DNA of 64,000 nt from assembly GCA_900541035.1 (NCBI GenBank), contig UQIN01000013.1, positions 1 to 64,000 of the forward strand. The letters run 5' to 3'. Below are positions 42,765-51,374 of the stretch, in pieces. This DNA comes from an uncultured Collinsella sp. Its GTDB lineage: Bacteria; Actinomycetota; Coriobacteriia; Coriobacteriales; Coriobacteriaceae. Under the pieces are notes generated by a model. It ran no database searches. It was not told the origin of the DNA and saw nothing but the letters and a program-made list of their open reading frames with translations. The translations under genes were made by a program, and so were the position numbers. Within the stretch, counting starts at the first letter, position 1, and every line of letters starts with the position of its first letter.

Positions 42765-43196
42765 ATGCTCATTTCTTCTAAGGGCCGCTATGCCCTCCGT
42801 CTGATGATCTATATCGCAGCGCTTGGTGACGCCGAGGGCAAGATTGCCCTTCGCGAGGTCGCTGACCGCGAGCATATTTCACAAAAGTATTTGGAGCAGC
42901 TGGTTCGTCCGCTCATGAAGGCGGGCCTGCTTAGGAGCGTGCGCGGTAAGGGCGGCGGCTACATGATGGCGAAGGACCCGGCCGAGGTGCGCGCCGGCGA
43001 CATCCTGCGTGCCGTCGAGGGCAGCACGGCTCCGGTGGCGTGCGATGGCATCGACAACAGCTGCACCCGCAGCGATTTGTGCTCGACCGTCAAGTTCTGG
43101 CGCGGTTTGGACGACGTGATCGAAAAGTACGTCGACGGCGTGACGTTGGCCGACCTGGCCGCCGTCCCCGAAATCAACTTTGACATTAAGCTGTAG
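42765..43196 (+). CDS. Rrf2-family regulator, probable Fe-S-sensing repressor of the SUF operon
   Basis: The 143-residue winged-helix protein begins with the typical MLISSKGRYALRLMIYIA and has KYLEQLVRPLMKAGLLRSVRGKGGGY as the recognition and wing region (about 44-69). It keeps three cysteines in ACDGIDNSCTRSDLC (about 87-101), the cluster-ligand pattern of IscR/SufR. It would repress suf when clusters are plentiful. The start at 42765 follows GAGAGGGTAGG; an in-frame codon 51 bp upstream lies within the operator region. Confidence 0.9.
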   Translation: MLISSKGRYALRLMIYIAALGDAEGKIALREVADREHISQKYLEQLVRPLMKAGLLRSVRGKGGGYMMAKDPAEVRAGDILRAVEGSTAPVACDGIDNSCTRSDLCSTVKFWRGLDDVIEKYVDGVTLADLAAVPEINFDIKL

Positions 43197-43204
43197 GGGT
43201 GCAA

Positions 43205-43492
43205 ATGGCATCTCTCGACAAGGTGTACAAGCAAATCGAAGTTTTTGCTCGGGAATGTGACGCCGAGAAGGTCGTGTTGTTTGGTTCTCGTGCTCGAGGC
43301 GACAACTTGCCCAAGAGCGATATTGACATCGCCGTAGCAGGTTGCCGGGATTTCGGCCGTTTCTCATATTTGATCGAGGAACATCTTGATACTCTTTTAG
43401 ATGTAGATGTCGTCAATCTCGACGAGTCCCTCTCGCAGCAATTGCTCGATGAGATTGCCAGGGATGGTGTGATTCTGTATGAAAAAATATGA
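43205..43492 (+). CDS. MNT-type nucleotidyltransferase antitoxin
   Basis: The 95-residue protein has the minimal nucleotidyltransferase motif GSRARGDNLPKSDIDIAV (residues about 27-44, pattern GSxARGxxxxxSDxD) and a third Asp in LDVDVVNLD near 66-74. In HEPN/MNT systems such proteins AMPylate the HEPN toxin to neutralise it. The gene overlaps the downstream HEPN gene by 14 bp and starts only 8 bp after the Rrf2 gene, so readthrough from that promoter is likely. Confidence 0.85.
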   Translation: MASLDKVYKQIEVFARECDAEKVVLFGSRARGDNLPKSDIDIAVAGCRDFGRFSYLIEEHLDTLLDVDVVNLDESLSQQLLDEIARDGVILYEKI

Positions 43493-43898
43493 GAACTTTG
43501 TTAGCGCCTTGGCGAATCTTGAGGATGCGCCCAATCAGGATCTCAACAATGATTTTGTTCAGAGTGGATTGATTAATAAGTTCAATCTTCAATTTGAACT
43601 GAGCTGGAAGCTCCTTAAGCGTCTGCTCGAGTATGAGGGCGCCACGCTTGCCGCGTCGGGGTCTCCTCGTGCCATCGTGAAGGAGTCGTACCGATTCTAC
43701 GACTTTATTGATGAGGCGGCCTGGCTAGACATGCTCAGAGACCGCAATACGAACGTCCATATCTACGACAACAAGCTCGCTCAAGATTTGATTCAGCGCA
43801 TCTTGAACGTCTATATCCCCGCTTTCTGTCAGTTGAGGGACGGGCTGATGGAGCGATACGGCGAGCTTCTGATGGCGCCCGACGACCAGTTTGTTTAA
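43479..43898 (+). CDS. HEPN-domain toxin, nucleotidyltransferase-substrate-binding (HI0074-like)
   Basis: The 139-residue, all-helical protein matches the HI0074/HepT family. It has an ELSWKLLKRLLEYEG helix (about 39-53), SPRAIVKESYRF, and DRNTNVHIYD near 89-98, carrying the Arg-x4-His RNase motif of HEPN toxins. Members are mRNA or tRNA nucleases restrained by the adjacent MNT enzyme. The start overlaps the antitoxin gene. Confidence 0.85.
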   Translation: MKKYENFVSALANLEDAPNQDLNNDFVQSGLINKFNLQFELSWKLLKRLLEYEGATLAASGSPRAIVKESYRFYDFIDEAAWLDMLRDRNTNVHIYDNKLAQDLIQRILNVYIPAFCQLRDGLMERYGELLMAPDDQFV

Positions 43899-43940
43899 TT
43901 CCTTAAGATTTCGCGGAGGGTTGTTGCCGTTTACCGAGGG

Positions 43941-43956
43941 GTTGTTGTGCAACAAC
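43941..43956. promoter_or_regulatory. Palindrome gttgttg-TG-caacaac
   Basis: A 7+7 bp dyad sits 70 bp upstream of the surface-protein start in its promoter region. A shorter form (gttgtgcaac) recurs at about 45876-45885, upstream of the next gene, so one regulator may bind both. Confidence 0.4.
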
Positions 43957-44026
43957 GGGCGAGCTGCAATACTTATTTTTATCTTTGCAAACTGAACTTT
44001 AACTACACCAATGCAGGGAGGATCTT

Positions 44027-45808
44027 ATGCAGCCCAAGCATTCTGCTATTGTCGCGGGCCTGACGTTGGCGCTTTCGTTTGGCGCCGTTTCCGCGCCGGC
44101 ACCCGCCGCTGCCGAGGAGCCCACGCCGGGCGTTGCCTCGGATGCCACCGATATCGATAAGGGTCTCTACACCCAGCAGTCCTTCTCAGGCGTGCTGAGG
44201 TCGGTCCAGGGCGTTTCGTTTGTCAACGTGACTCCCGAGATGAAGTACTTTACCAAGTACGAGAGCCATGGTAACTACAACCAGGGCTTTTCGTACGGTG
44301 ACGGCTATAACGCGTTGGGCTATTACCAGTTCGACCGCCGCTGGTCGCTCATTCCGTTTATGAAGCAGGTCTACAACTACAGCCCCGAAAAATACAGCAT
44401 GCTCAAGGATGCGATTGATCGCGGCAGCGAGATTTCCAACACGAGCAATGCCATGTACGAGAACGGTCAGCTCACCGAGTTGGGCCGTATTGCGCAGGAG
44501 GCCTTCCAGGGTGCTTACAACACCGATCCTGTTGAGTTCTCAGCACTTCAAGATGCTTATGCGTACAACTCGTACTATGCGGTGACCGAGGCGTGGCTCA
44601 AGAGCGGCCTGGGTATTGATATTTCGGGCCGCGCCGACTGCGTCAAGGGCATGGTGTGGAGCATTACCAACATGTGCGGCACTGGTGGCTGCAGGGACTT
44701 TTTCCGCTGGGCGAATCTTTCCAACGATATGTCCGATCGCGAGTTTGTGACGGCGCTTTCCTACAGCGTGGTCAATAACGTGGCGACAAAGTATTCGAGC
44801 CAACCCCAGTATCATGAGGGCTGGAAGAACCGCTACCGCAACGAGCTGAAGGACTGCTTGGTTTATATCGCCGAGGACGAGGCCGCTGCCGCTGCGACGC
44901 CCGTGCAGCCCGAGCCTACGCCGGCGCCCTCGCCGACGCCTGATTCGAATGACGGCTCGAGTGACGATGCCAACGATGACAGGATGGATGCGCCCTCGAC
45001 CGATGCTGACGGTAATGGCTCTGCTGGTGGCGCTATCAACGACGGTTCCACCTCGAACGGCTTCGATTCGAACGGCTCTGCTGCGGGCGATTCGTCTTCA
45101 AGCTCTGCCGGCAATACGGGCAGCGCCGCCTCTGGTTCGACCGACGCTGGTTCCTCTGACTCTTCCACTGGCTCGAGCGATTCTTCCGCCGATACTGGTT
45201 CTAGCAATGACTCTAACACTGGCGCCGCTTCTGATTCCGATGCTTCCAAGGACGACTCGAATAAGGCGCCGGACGCTCCCGTTGCTTCGCCGGACAAGAA
45301 GCCTTCTTTCTCCGTGCAGCTTGGTTCTACGTTGGGCTCTTCGCTGATGGCTGGTGTCAATAACGGCTCGACTCAGAACAAGGACAACTCTGATCAGGTT
45401 TCCACGGAAAAGACCGAGGCCGCAAAGGGCGACTCCAAGGACAAGGCTTCCGAGAAGACCAAATCCGATAAGGGTTCTAGCTCTGAGGCGAAGGACGACA
45501 AATCCGCTCAGAAGAAGGACGAGAGCAAGACCGAGGGCGAAAAGAAACAGTCCGAAGACGACGACAAGAGCGGTGCTGACAACCAAGTCCAGGAGCAAAA
45601 TGACTCCAAAACGGTTACCACTACAACCACCACGACCACCACAACCAAGTCATCTGGCGGCAACATGCCCAAGACGGGCGACTTGATCGTGATGGCGAGC
45701 CTTGCCAGCGCGAGCTTGGCCACACTGGGTGCTACGTCTATCGTAAGTGGTAAGCATAAGCTCGATCAGCAGAAGAAGGCTTCTGGGGAGGACAGCTCGG
45801 AGGAGTAG
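44027..45808 (+). CDS. Secreted surface protein: lysozyme-like domain, Ser/Asp-rich stalk, MPKTG sorting signal
   Basis: The 593-residue protein has a signal peptide (residues 1 to about 28) and a globular domain (about 45-285). A low-complexity Ser/Asp/Gly/Asn then Lys/Asp/Ser-rich stalk follows (about 290-520), with a run of about 11 threonines (525-538). The C-terminus is a sorting signal: NMPKTGD (about 545), a hydrophobic stretch and a charged tail. The sorting motif has Met where LPXTG has Leu. In the globular domain, KYESHGNY...ALGYYQF (about 77-102) resembles the Glu-Ser and YQ motifs of lytic transglycosylases, so Glu79 could be catalytic. That assignment is inference. GGGAGG precedes the ATG. 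Confidence 0.75.
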   Translation: MQPKHSAIVAGLTLALSFGAVSAPAPAAAEEPTPGVASDATDIDKGLYTQQSFSGVLRSVQGVSFVNVTPEMKYFTKYESHGNYNQGFSYGDGYNALGYYQFDRRWSLIPFMKQVYNYSPEKYSMLKDAIDRGSEISNTSNAMYENGQLTELGRIAQEAFQGAYNTDPVEFSALQDAYAYNSYYAVTEAWLKSGLGIDISGRADCVKGMVWSITNMCGTGGCRDFFRWANLSNDMSDREFVTALSYSVVNNVATKYSSQPQYHEGWKNRYRNELKDCLVYIAEDEAAAAATPVQPEPTPAPSPTPDSNDGSSDDANDDRMDAPSTDADGNGSAGGAINDGSTSNGFDSNGSAAGDSSSSSAGNTGSAASGSTDAGSSDSSTGSSDSSADTGSSNDSNTGAASDSDASKDDSNKAPDAPVASPDKKPSFSVQLGSTLGSSLMAGVNNGSTQNKDNSDQVSTEKTEAAKGDSKDKASEKTKSDKGSSSEAKDDKSAQKKDESKTEGEKKQSEDDDKSGADNQVQEQNDSKTVTTTTTTTTTTKSSGGNMPKTGDLIVMASLASASLATLGATSIVSGKHKLDQQKKASGEDSSEE

Positions 45809-45840
45809 CCTCTCGGTTGCCAGATAACTAAAGAGTCGGG

Positions 45841-45875
45841 ACGGGGTCCGGTGCGAATGCATCGGGCCCCGTTTT
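45841..45875 (+). terminator. Terminator after the surface protein
   Basis: An acggggtccg(g)tgc stem pairs with gcatcgggccccgt and ends in TTTTG, 33 bp beyond the stop codon. Confidence 0.8.
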
Positions 45876-46010
45876 GTTGTGCAACGATTAGTTATGCCCC
45901 CTCACACCTCTTGTTGCTACCGTTGCCCGATATGTTCGCGCGGCGTCGTCGGTACGCGCGAGGCGGTCATTACAATTGGCATCGTGCAGCGATTTAGGGG
46001 GAACGTTTTG

Positions 46011-47807
46011 GTGTCTGAACAGGCAAATGTTGATTGTGCTGCTGGCTTTGGCGTGCGCTTGATCGGCTGTGCCGACGATGCGGCTTTGCCCATTGGCATG
46101 CACGACTATGCGGAGGCTCTTGGTTGCTGCACGCTGGTCGACAAGACCATGTTTATTGCCGATGTGTTGGACTGCGACGCGTCCGTTGTGGTGTGCTGTC
46201 GACCCGAGGGTTTTGGCAAGAGCATGAACTTGTCGATGCTCAGGGCTTTTCTGGAGCGTCCAGCGGTCGGTCGCACCGGTCGGATCTCGTTTGCCGATGC
46301 TCAGATTTGGGATGCGGACGGCGGGCGCTATCGGGATGAGTACGCTTGCTATCCGGTGATATCGCTGGACTTTTCTGGCGCTGCGAGGCGTGGCCCCGCT
46401 GTTGCCGGCGTCGTGCGCGATGCCCTTTCGGGCGAGTGCGCTCGCTTGTTGGCGCTCTTGGAGGCTCCGGATTTAGCTCGAGATAAGGTGCGTCACGTCG
46501 AACGTGTCGCGCGTGGCGTGGCGAGCGCGGACGAGGTTGACTCGGTGCTCGGTGTGCTCATAGAGCTGCTGGAGATTGCCTACGATGAGCAGGTTGTATT
46601 GCTCGTTGATGGGTACGATGGGGCGTGCTCTTGCCGTGCGAGCGCGAGGGACGCTTCCGGCGCCGATCTGGCAGATCTATTCGATCGCGTGCTTTTCGAC
46701 GCCATTGCCGCTGCGCGCGATTCGTTGCGGCTGACGTGTCTGATGGGGGAGTATCCCGGCCCTGCCGAAGCGGCGCTTTCTTTGCATGGCTGCTCGTATT
46801 GTCTGACGACGCCGCTTTCGACCTGGTGTGACCGTTGTTTCGGCTTTTCGGATGCCGAGGTCCAGGCTCTGTTGAATCATGCTGGGCGCGAGGAATACCT
46901 GGATGATGCGCGTGAATGGCTCGAGGGATATCGGTTTGGTAGGGCCTATTGCTCGAGTCCAGCGCGTGTGATCGGTTTTCTGGACCGAGGCTGCACGGCG
47001 CCCGTGCGTGCCGATCTGTATGGGTATGCGGATTGCCTGAGTAGGGTAGTTAGTGACTGGAATCTCGACCGCCTTTCGGTCTTGTTTGATTTGCTCGAGG
47101 CCCATGGGTGCGCTGAGGCCCCGCTTTGTTTGGGCACTGCAGAGCCAGATGTCTCGCCTGACGATGGCATGTGGACAGCGCTGTATCTGTCCGGTTTTCT
47201 CACGACGGATATGACTGAGGAGCCAGAGCATGGCGATCGCTTCCGTGCTTTGCGATTGCCCAATAACGAGCTTCGCCAGGCCTTGCGTCTAGTGATTATT
47301 GAGTGGTTTGAGTGCGCTGCAGAAGACATTCGAGACGTCGATGCGTTTCGCGACGGGCTGTGCCATGGGAACGAGGATACCGTGAGGCGGGCGCTAAGCC
47401 GCATCTTGGGAGATGCGGGAATCGGTGCGACCGACCCAGATACACCGCTGCCATATCACCTACTCTTGCAAGGACTCTGCTTTGGATTGCCGGGCTATGC
47501 CAATCCTGCTTCGAGGCGAAAGTGTGGCGCGGATCGCTGGGACATCCAGGTTTTTCCTACGGGCGCCGCGTTCGACATAGCCGATACGATCGGTATGCTC
47601 GATGAACGTCCGCTGATAACGATCAACATGATGTATGACCCCGGTGTGGATGCGCTGGGCCTGGAATTGCTGGCCGTGCAGGCGCTGCTCGACATAGAGC
47701 GCGACGGCATCGACGAAATCCGTGTGCCGCGACCCGGCGTTGGCCGCATGCGCTGGGGGTTTGGGTTTGATGGACAGCATGTGGCTACGGTGTACCAGCG
47801 GCTTTAA
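46011..47807 (+). CDS. AAA-ATPase-like protein with degenerate PD-(D/E)XK domain
   Basis: The 598-residue product fits the AAA-ATPase_like/PDDEXK_9 family common in gut anaerobes. A Walker A VVCCRPEGFGKSMNLSML lies near residues 62-79 and a Walker B-like VVLLVDGYDGA near 195-205. The C-terminal nuclease-like region is WDIQVFPTGAAFDIADTIGMLDERPLITINM (about 505-535). Where relatives have a Glu-x-Lys catalytic pair, this protein reads ITINM, so nuclease activity is probably lost. The start is GTG at 46011 (or TTG 3 nt earlier), placed 9 nt after AGGGGG; the upstream frame is Cys/Arg-rich and unlikely to be coding. Function of the family is unknown. Confidence 0.75.
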   Translation: MSEQANVDCAAGFGVRLIGCADDAALPIGMHDYAEALGCCTLVDKTMFIADVLDCDASVVVCCRPEGFGKSMNLSMLRAFLERPAVGRTGRISFADAQIWDADGGRYRDEYACYPVISLDFSGAARRGPAVAGVVRDALSGECARLLALLEAPDLARDKVRHVERVARGVASADEVDSVLGVLIELLEIAYDEQVVLLVDGYDGACSCRASARDASGADLADLFDRVLFDAIAAARDSLRLTCLMGEYPGPAEAALSLHGCSYCLTTPLSTWCDRCFGFSDAEVQALLNHAGREEYLDDAREWLEGYRFGRAYCSSPARVIGFLDRGCTAPVRADLYGYADCLSRVVSDWNLDRLSVLFDLLEAHGCAEAPLCLGTAEPDVSPDDGMWTALYLSGFLTTDMTEEPEHGDRFRALRLPNNELRQALRLVIIEWFECAAEDIRDVDAFRDGLCHGNEDTVRRALSRILGDAGIGATDPDTPLPYHLLLQGLCFGLPGYANPASRRKCGADRWDIQVFPTGAAFDIADTIGMLDERPLITINMMYDPGVDALGLELLAVQALLDIERDGIDEIRVPRPGVGRMRWGFGFDGQHVATVYQRL

Positions 47808-47831
47808 GCGCTGAGGTGTTTCCGGCTTCCG

Positions 47832-48851
47832 TTACTCGGTGTCCTTCATGGGCGGCATGGGCTTCCAGTTGGGATCCTTAACGATCTTGCGGGCGTCCTT
47901 CATGCCACGGCGCAGCGCCGGAATACCGGTCTTAAAGCACTTATCGACCGCAGCCAGGCGAATAAATTCCTTGCAGAAGGTCGCGGCGTTGCCCAGACGG
48001 AACAGCATAGGGTGGTAGTCGCCGTAGATCTGCATGTAGCGTGCCAGATAACCGCGGTTGCGCATGATGTAGTAGCGGTTGGTGTCGCTCGTGGAGTTGA
48101 GCTGGCGTTTGCCGGCGATGTCCCAGTTAGAGACGGCGCGGGCGCGCTTGAGCACCACGTCGGCAACAACGGCGGCGGGGAAGTGCTGGCTGGCCACGTA
48201 GCCATAGCAGGCATCGTCGCCGTAGATAAAGAAGCGCGCATCGGGCAGGCCGATCTTGTCGACCACGCGGCGCGAGAACATGCCGCCCTCAAAGCACAGC
48301 TGGTTCATGGCGCGATAACCCTCTGGACCCAAGTCCCACTTGGCGACTGGGTTGGGAATGCCGAGCGAAAGGATGAGTTGGTATTGCCAAAAGAAGGCGC
48401 CGCCGTCAAAGTCCAGGCGCGAACCCTGGATGACATCATAGCGGTCGGTCCACTTGGCAAGGCGCTTGATGCCTTCGGGGATGACGAGCACGTCGTCGTC
48501 CATCACCCAGAACCACTGGGCGCCCAGGTCGTAGGCGCATTTAGTGCCAGCGGAGAAGCCGCCCGCGCCGCCACCGTTTTCAAGCTGCGGGGCGTAGATG
48601 ACGCGGTCGGTGGCGCCCTGCGCGTCAGGCTGCTCGGTGTCGATGCCCCACAGGTTAGCCAGGCGCTCGTTGAATGCGGTGCACATGGCCTCGGTCTCGC
48701 GCGAATTTTCGTTATCGACAATCACGATGCGCCAGGGCGTTGCCGTGAGCTCGGTCATGGAGTCGAACAAGTTGGCCAAGAGCTCCTGGCGCTTGTACGT
48801 AACGACAACGATGGCGAGCTTATCGATGGGGGCGGGAAGGGTTGAAGGCAT
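47832..48851 (-). CDS. GT2 glycosyltransferase, galactofuranosyltransferase-like
   Basis: The 339-residue GT-A enzyme begins VVTYKRQELLANLFDSM (about 17-33) and has a GGAGGFSAGTKCA region and a DDDV metal-binding motif in WFWVMDDDVLVIPEGIKRL (about 119-137). This arrangement and the later FIYGDDACYGYVASQHFP segment resemble GlfT-type UDP-galactofuranose transferases. It probably adds sugars to a cell-surface glycan. No UDP-galactopyranose mutase gene is in the window. The start at 48851 removes a 45-residue non-family tail. Confidence 0.8.
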   Translation of the reverse strand: MPSTLPAPIDKLAIVVVTYKRQELLANLFDSMTELTATPWRIVIVDNENSRETEAMCTAFNERLANLWGIDTEQPDAQGATDRVIYAPQLENGGGAGGFSAGTKCAYDLGAQWFWVMDDDVLVIPEGIKRLAKWTDRYDVIQGSRLDFDGGAFFWQYQLILSLGIPNPVAKWDLGPEGYRAMNQLCFEGGMFSRRVVDKIGLPDARFFIYGDDACYGYVASQHFPAAVVADVVLKRARAVSNWDIAGKRQLNSTSDTNRYYIMRNRGYLARYMQIYGDYHPMLFRLGNAATFCKEFIRLAAVDKCFKTGIPALRRGMKDARKIVKDPNWKPMPPMKDTE

Positions 48852-49021
48852 GGGGCAATATATCCTTTCACGCGCGGTGGGCGAGTGCTGCGCGGAAGCT
48901 ATCGAATACGTCCTTGGGACTGTCCTATTGTAAAGGCTTGGCGCACCTTGGCGGCAAGCTTTGAATAAAACGCAGGAACCTGCCACGGCTGTAGCGGCTT
49001 TGGCGTCTGACGGCAGCGTGT

Positions 49022-50152
49022 CTATTGCCGCTTGAGCTTGCGAGCGATAAGGCTTCTGGCTGCATCGATGATGAGGAGCGCTAAGGCAAAGACGATGCTA
49101 ATGACGGTACCCGTGACGATACATATAGCTGCCGGGCTGTTTTGGCTGACCAGTATGTTTGCGAGCAACGTATTGAAGACGGGACGCCACAGGCTACTGG
49201 TGAGCGACTGCATCACATAGAAACCGAGCGTGGCGGTCGAAAGGGTGACGATGACGCCTGCGGCTCGTGGATTGTCCGAGGCGCTGCGTCGGGTAGCCGC
49301 AAAGAGCAGGGAGGTGGCAGCGAGGGCAAACGAGATCAGCGAGGTCGATTTGTAGGAGAGGACTGCCATCGCCGTGAGGTTGCCGGTGTAGGAGAGTGCT
49401 CCTTCCAGGATGGTGGCGAGCACCAAAACCGCTGCGAGCGACCGCATGCCCAAGGCGCCCGCCCTGTCCGAATCCATGACATCGGTTACGTCGCGGAGCA
49501 GCCCGCCGATCAAAAACGCGATTACGTACGTGGCAGCGCTCATGAGCTTCTGCAGCCAAGAAAACTCACCGCCGCTTGTCGCACTCATGGCGGCTAAATA
49601 CCCGTTAACAACAAATGCGAGGATGCCAACGGCGATGACCGTCGTCGTGTAGGTTTTCTGGGGGAGTCGACTCTTAGCCAGTCCAAACCATGGCGCCATG
49701 AAGACCGTGGCGGCATAGACCCAGATAAACTCAAGGCCTAGCGTGTACCAGTACTGCGTGTTGAGGGTAACGTCGGGAATGGGGGAGACGACCGTGGACC
49801 ACGCGAACGCCACGAGGCAATAAAACGCAGTGGGCATAACGACCTTGCCCAGGCGCTGCGCCGTCCGTTGCATTTGCGACTTCCACGTTGCCCCACCGTC
49901 CCAAGCACTCGCGGCCGAGGCGATGAGAAAATAGCCCGAGATCATAAAGAAGACCTCGTTGGCCCAGCAGCCAAGCAGGTTAATAAAACCGAGCACGCCG
50001 GAATAGGGGGACATCGCAAGTGGGGCATATTCCACGGCGCCGACGCAGACGGCTTGGAAGGTCCACTGAAAGGTGTGGAACACCGCGATGCCGGCGACCG
50101 CGACCAAACGCAGTGCTTCGATGGGTATGTTGCGTGCGGCTTTGGGCTGCAT
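49022..50152 (-). CDS. Acyltransferase family 3 membrane protein
   Basis: The 376-residue protein has about ten membrane segments and the Acyltransferase_3 start IPIEALRLVAVAGIAVFHTF (residues 9-28), with the active His in VFHTF. A FFMISGYFLIASAA motif follows near 68-81. Such proteins O-acetylate surface polysaccharides or lipids. It lies divergent from the GT2 cluster with a 112-bp gap, so its job is probably to modify that glycan. Confidence 0.85.
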   Translation of the reverse strand: MQPKAARNIPIEALRLVAVAGIAVFHTFQWTFQAVCVGAVEYAPLAMSPYSGVLGFINLLGCWANEVFFMISGYFLIASAASAWDGGATWKSQMQRTAQRLGKVVMPTAFYCLVAFAWSTVVSPIPDVTLNTQYWYTLGLEFIWVYAATVFMAPWFGLAKSRLPQKTYTTTVIAVGILAFVVNGYLAAMSATSGGEFSWLQKLMSAATYVIAFLIGGLLRDVTDVMDSDRAGALGMRSLAAVLVLATILEGALSYTGNLTAMAVLSYKSTSLISFALAATSLLFAATRRSASDNPRAAGVIVTLSTATLGFYVMQSLTSSLWRPVFNTLLANILVSQNSPAAICIVTGTVISIVFALALLIIDAARSLIARKLKRQ

Positions 50153-50264
50153 GACGTCCTTTCTTATCGGTTTGCCTCTGCGAGCTCCATAGATTATATA
50201 AACGCCCGCTAGCGCGCTGACCCTTTGATACCATGAAACGACAGGTATTTCCTAAGGAGCACAT

Positions 50265-51368
50265 TTGTCTACTAACGCCTCTGGCAGCCCTGTTCTGTCG
50301 CTGCTTATTCCCATTTACAATGTTCAGCGCTACCTGCGCGAGTGCCTCGATTCCGCCCTGGCGCAGACGCTCAAGGACATCGAGATCATCTGCATTAACG
50401 ACGGGTCGACCGACAACTCGCCGGCGATTATCCGCGAGTATATGGAGCGCGATGGGCGCGTCAAGATGATCGACAAGGCCAACAGCGGCTACGGCGACTC
50501 GATGAACCACGGTCTGGAGATGGCGCGTGGCAAGTACGTGGGCATCTTGGAGTCCGATGACTTTATGGCGTCCGACGCACTCGAAAAGCTTGTCTCGGCC
50601 GCCGATAGCAATAATGCCGACTTCGCGAAGGCGAACTTTGATTTCTACTGGTCTAAGCCCGAGGAGCGCCGTTCGCTGCACGAGATGTTTAGACCTCAGG
50701 ATTGCGGCAAGCCGGTGCACCCGAGCGATACGACGCAGTTCTTTAAGCAAAAGCCGTCGATTTGGTCGGCCGTGTACCGTCGCGATTTTCTTGAGCGCAA
50801 CGGCATTACGTTCCTGCCGACTCCGGGGGCATCCTTTCAGGACACGTCATTCGCTTTTAAGGTGATCGCGTGCGCCGATAAGGCTATTTACCTGCACGAT
50901 GCCGTGTTGTCGTATCGCCAGGACAACGAGAATTCCTCGGTCAATTCTTCGGCTAAGGTCTTTTGCGTCAATACCGAGTATGCCGAGATTGAGCGTTGGA
51001 TTCGAGAGGATTATGCCCGCGACCACGCAAGCGGCGATGTCGCGCGCATGCTCAAGTTCAATCAGCTCATTAAGTACGATTCGTACATGTGGAACTACGT
51101 GCGCCTGGCGCCTAAGTTCTATAAGGAGTTCCTGGCGCAGATGGCCAAGGAATTTCAGGCGGCCTTGGACGCGGGGGAGTTTTCGCTTGACGATCTTAAG
51201 CCGTGGAAGCGCGCGAATCTCGCTGCCATCCTCAAAGATCCTGAGGGCTGGGTTGACGAGCATCCGAGTTTTGCGACGGATGGTGCCTTGGGGCGCGCCA
51301 AGTATTACGCCTCGGTTGGAGGCCCAGGCGTGGTTGCTGCCTTCCTCATCGAATCGCTGAGGGGGTAG
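50265..51368 (+). CDS. GT2 glycosyltransferase (paralogue of the 52490 gene)
   Basis: The 367-residue GT-A enzyme has LSLLIPIYNVQRYLRECLDSAL (about 10-31), ICINDGSTDNSP (about 43-54) and the metal-binding ESDDFM (about 100-105). It has a specific C-terminal domain of about 170 residues shared with the 52490 product. The start is TTG, with AAGGAG 5 nt upstream. It opens a run of five glycosyltransferase genes in one direction with short gaps, probably an operon for a surface polysaccharide. Confidence 0.88.
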   Translation: MSTNASGSPVLSLLIPIYNVQRYLRECLDSALAQTLKDIEIICINDGSTDNSPAIIREYMERDGRVKMIDKANSGYGDSMNHGLEMARGKYVGILESDDFMASDALEKLVSAADSNNADFAKANFDFYWSKPEERRSLHEMFRPQDCGKPVHPSDTTQFFKQKPSIWSAVYRRDFLERNGITFLPTPGASFQDTSFAFKVIACADKAIYLHDAVLSYRQDNENSSVNSSAKVFCVNTEYAEIERWIREDYARDHASGDVARMLKFNQLIKYDSYMWNYVRLAPKFYKEFLAQMAKEFQAALDAGEFSLDDLKPWKRANLAAILKDPEGWVDEHPSFATDGALGRAKYYASVGGPGVVAAFLIESLRG

Positions 51369-51374
51369 GTCGAC

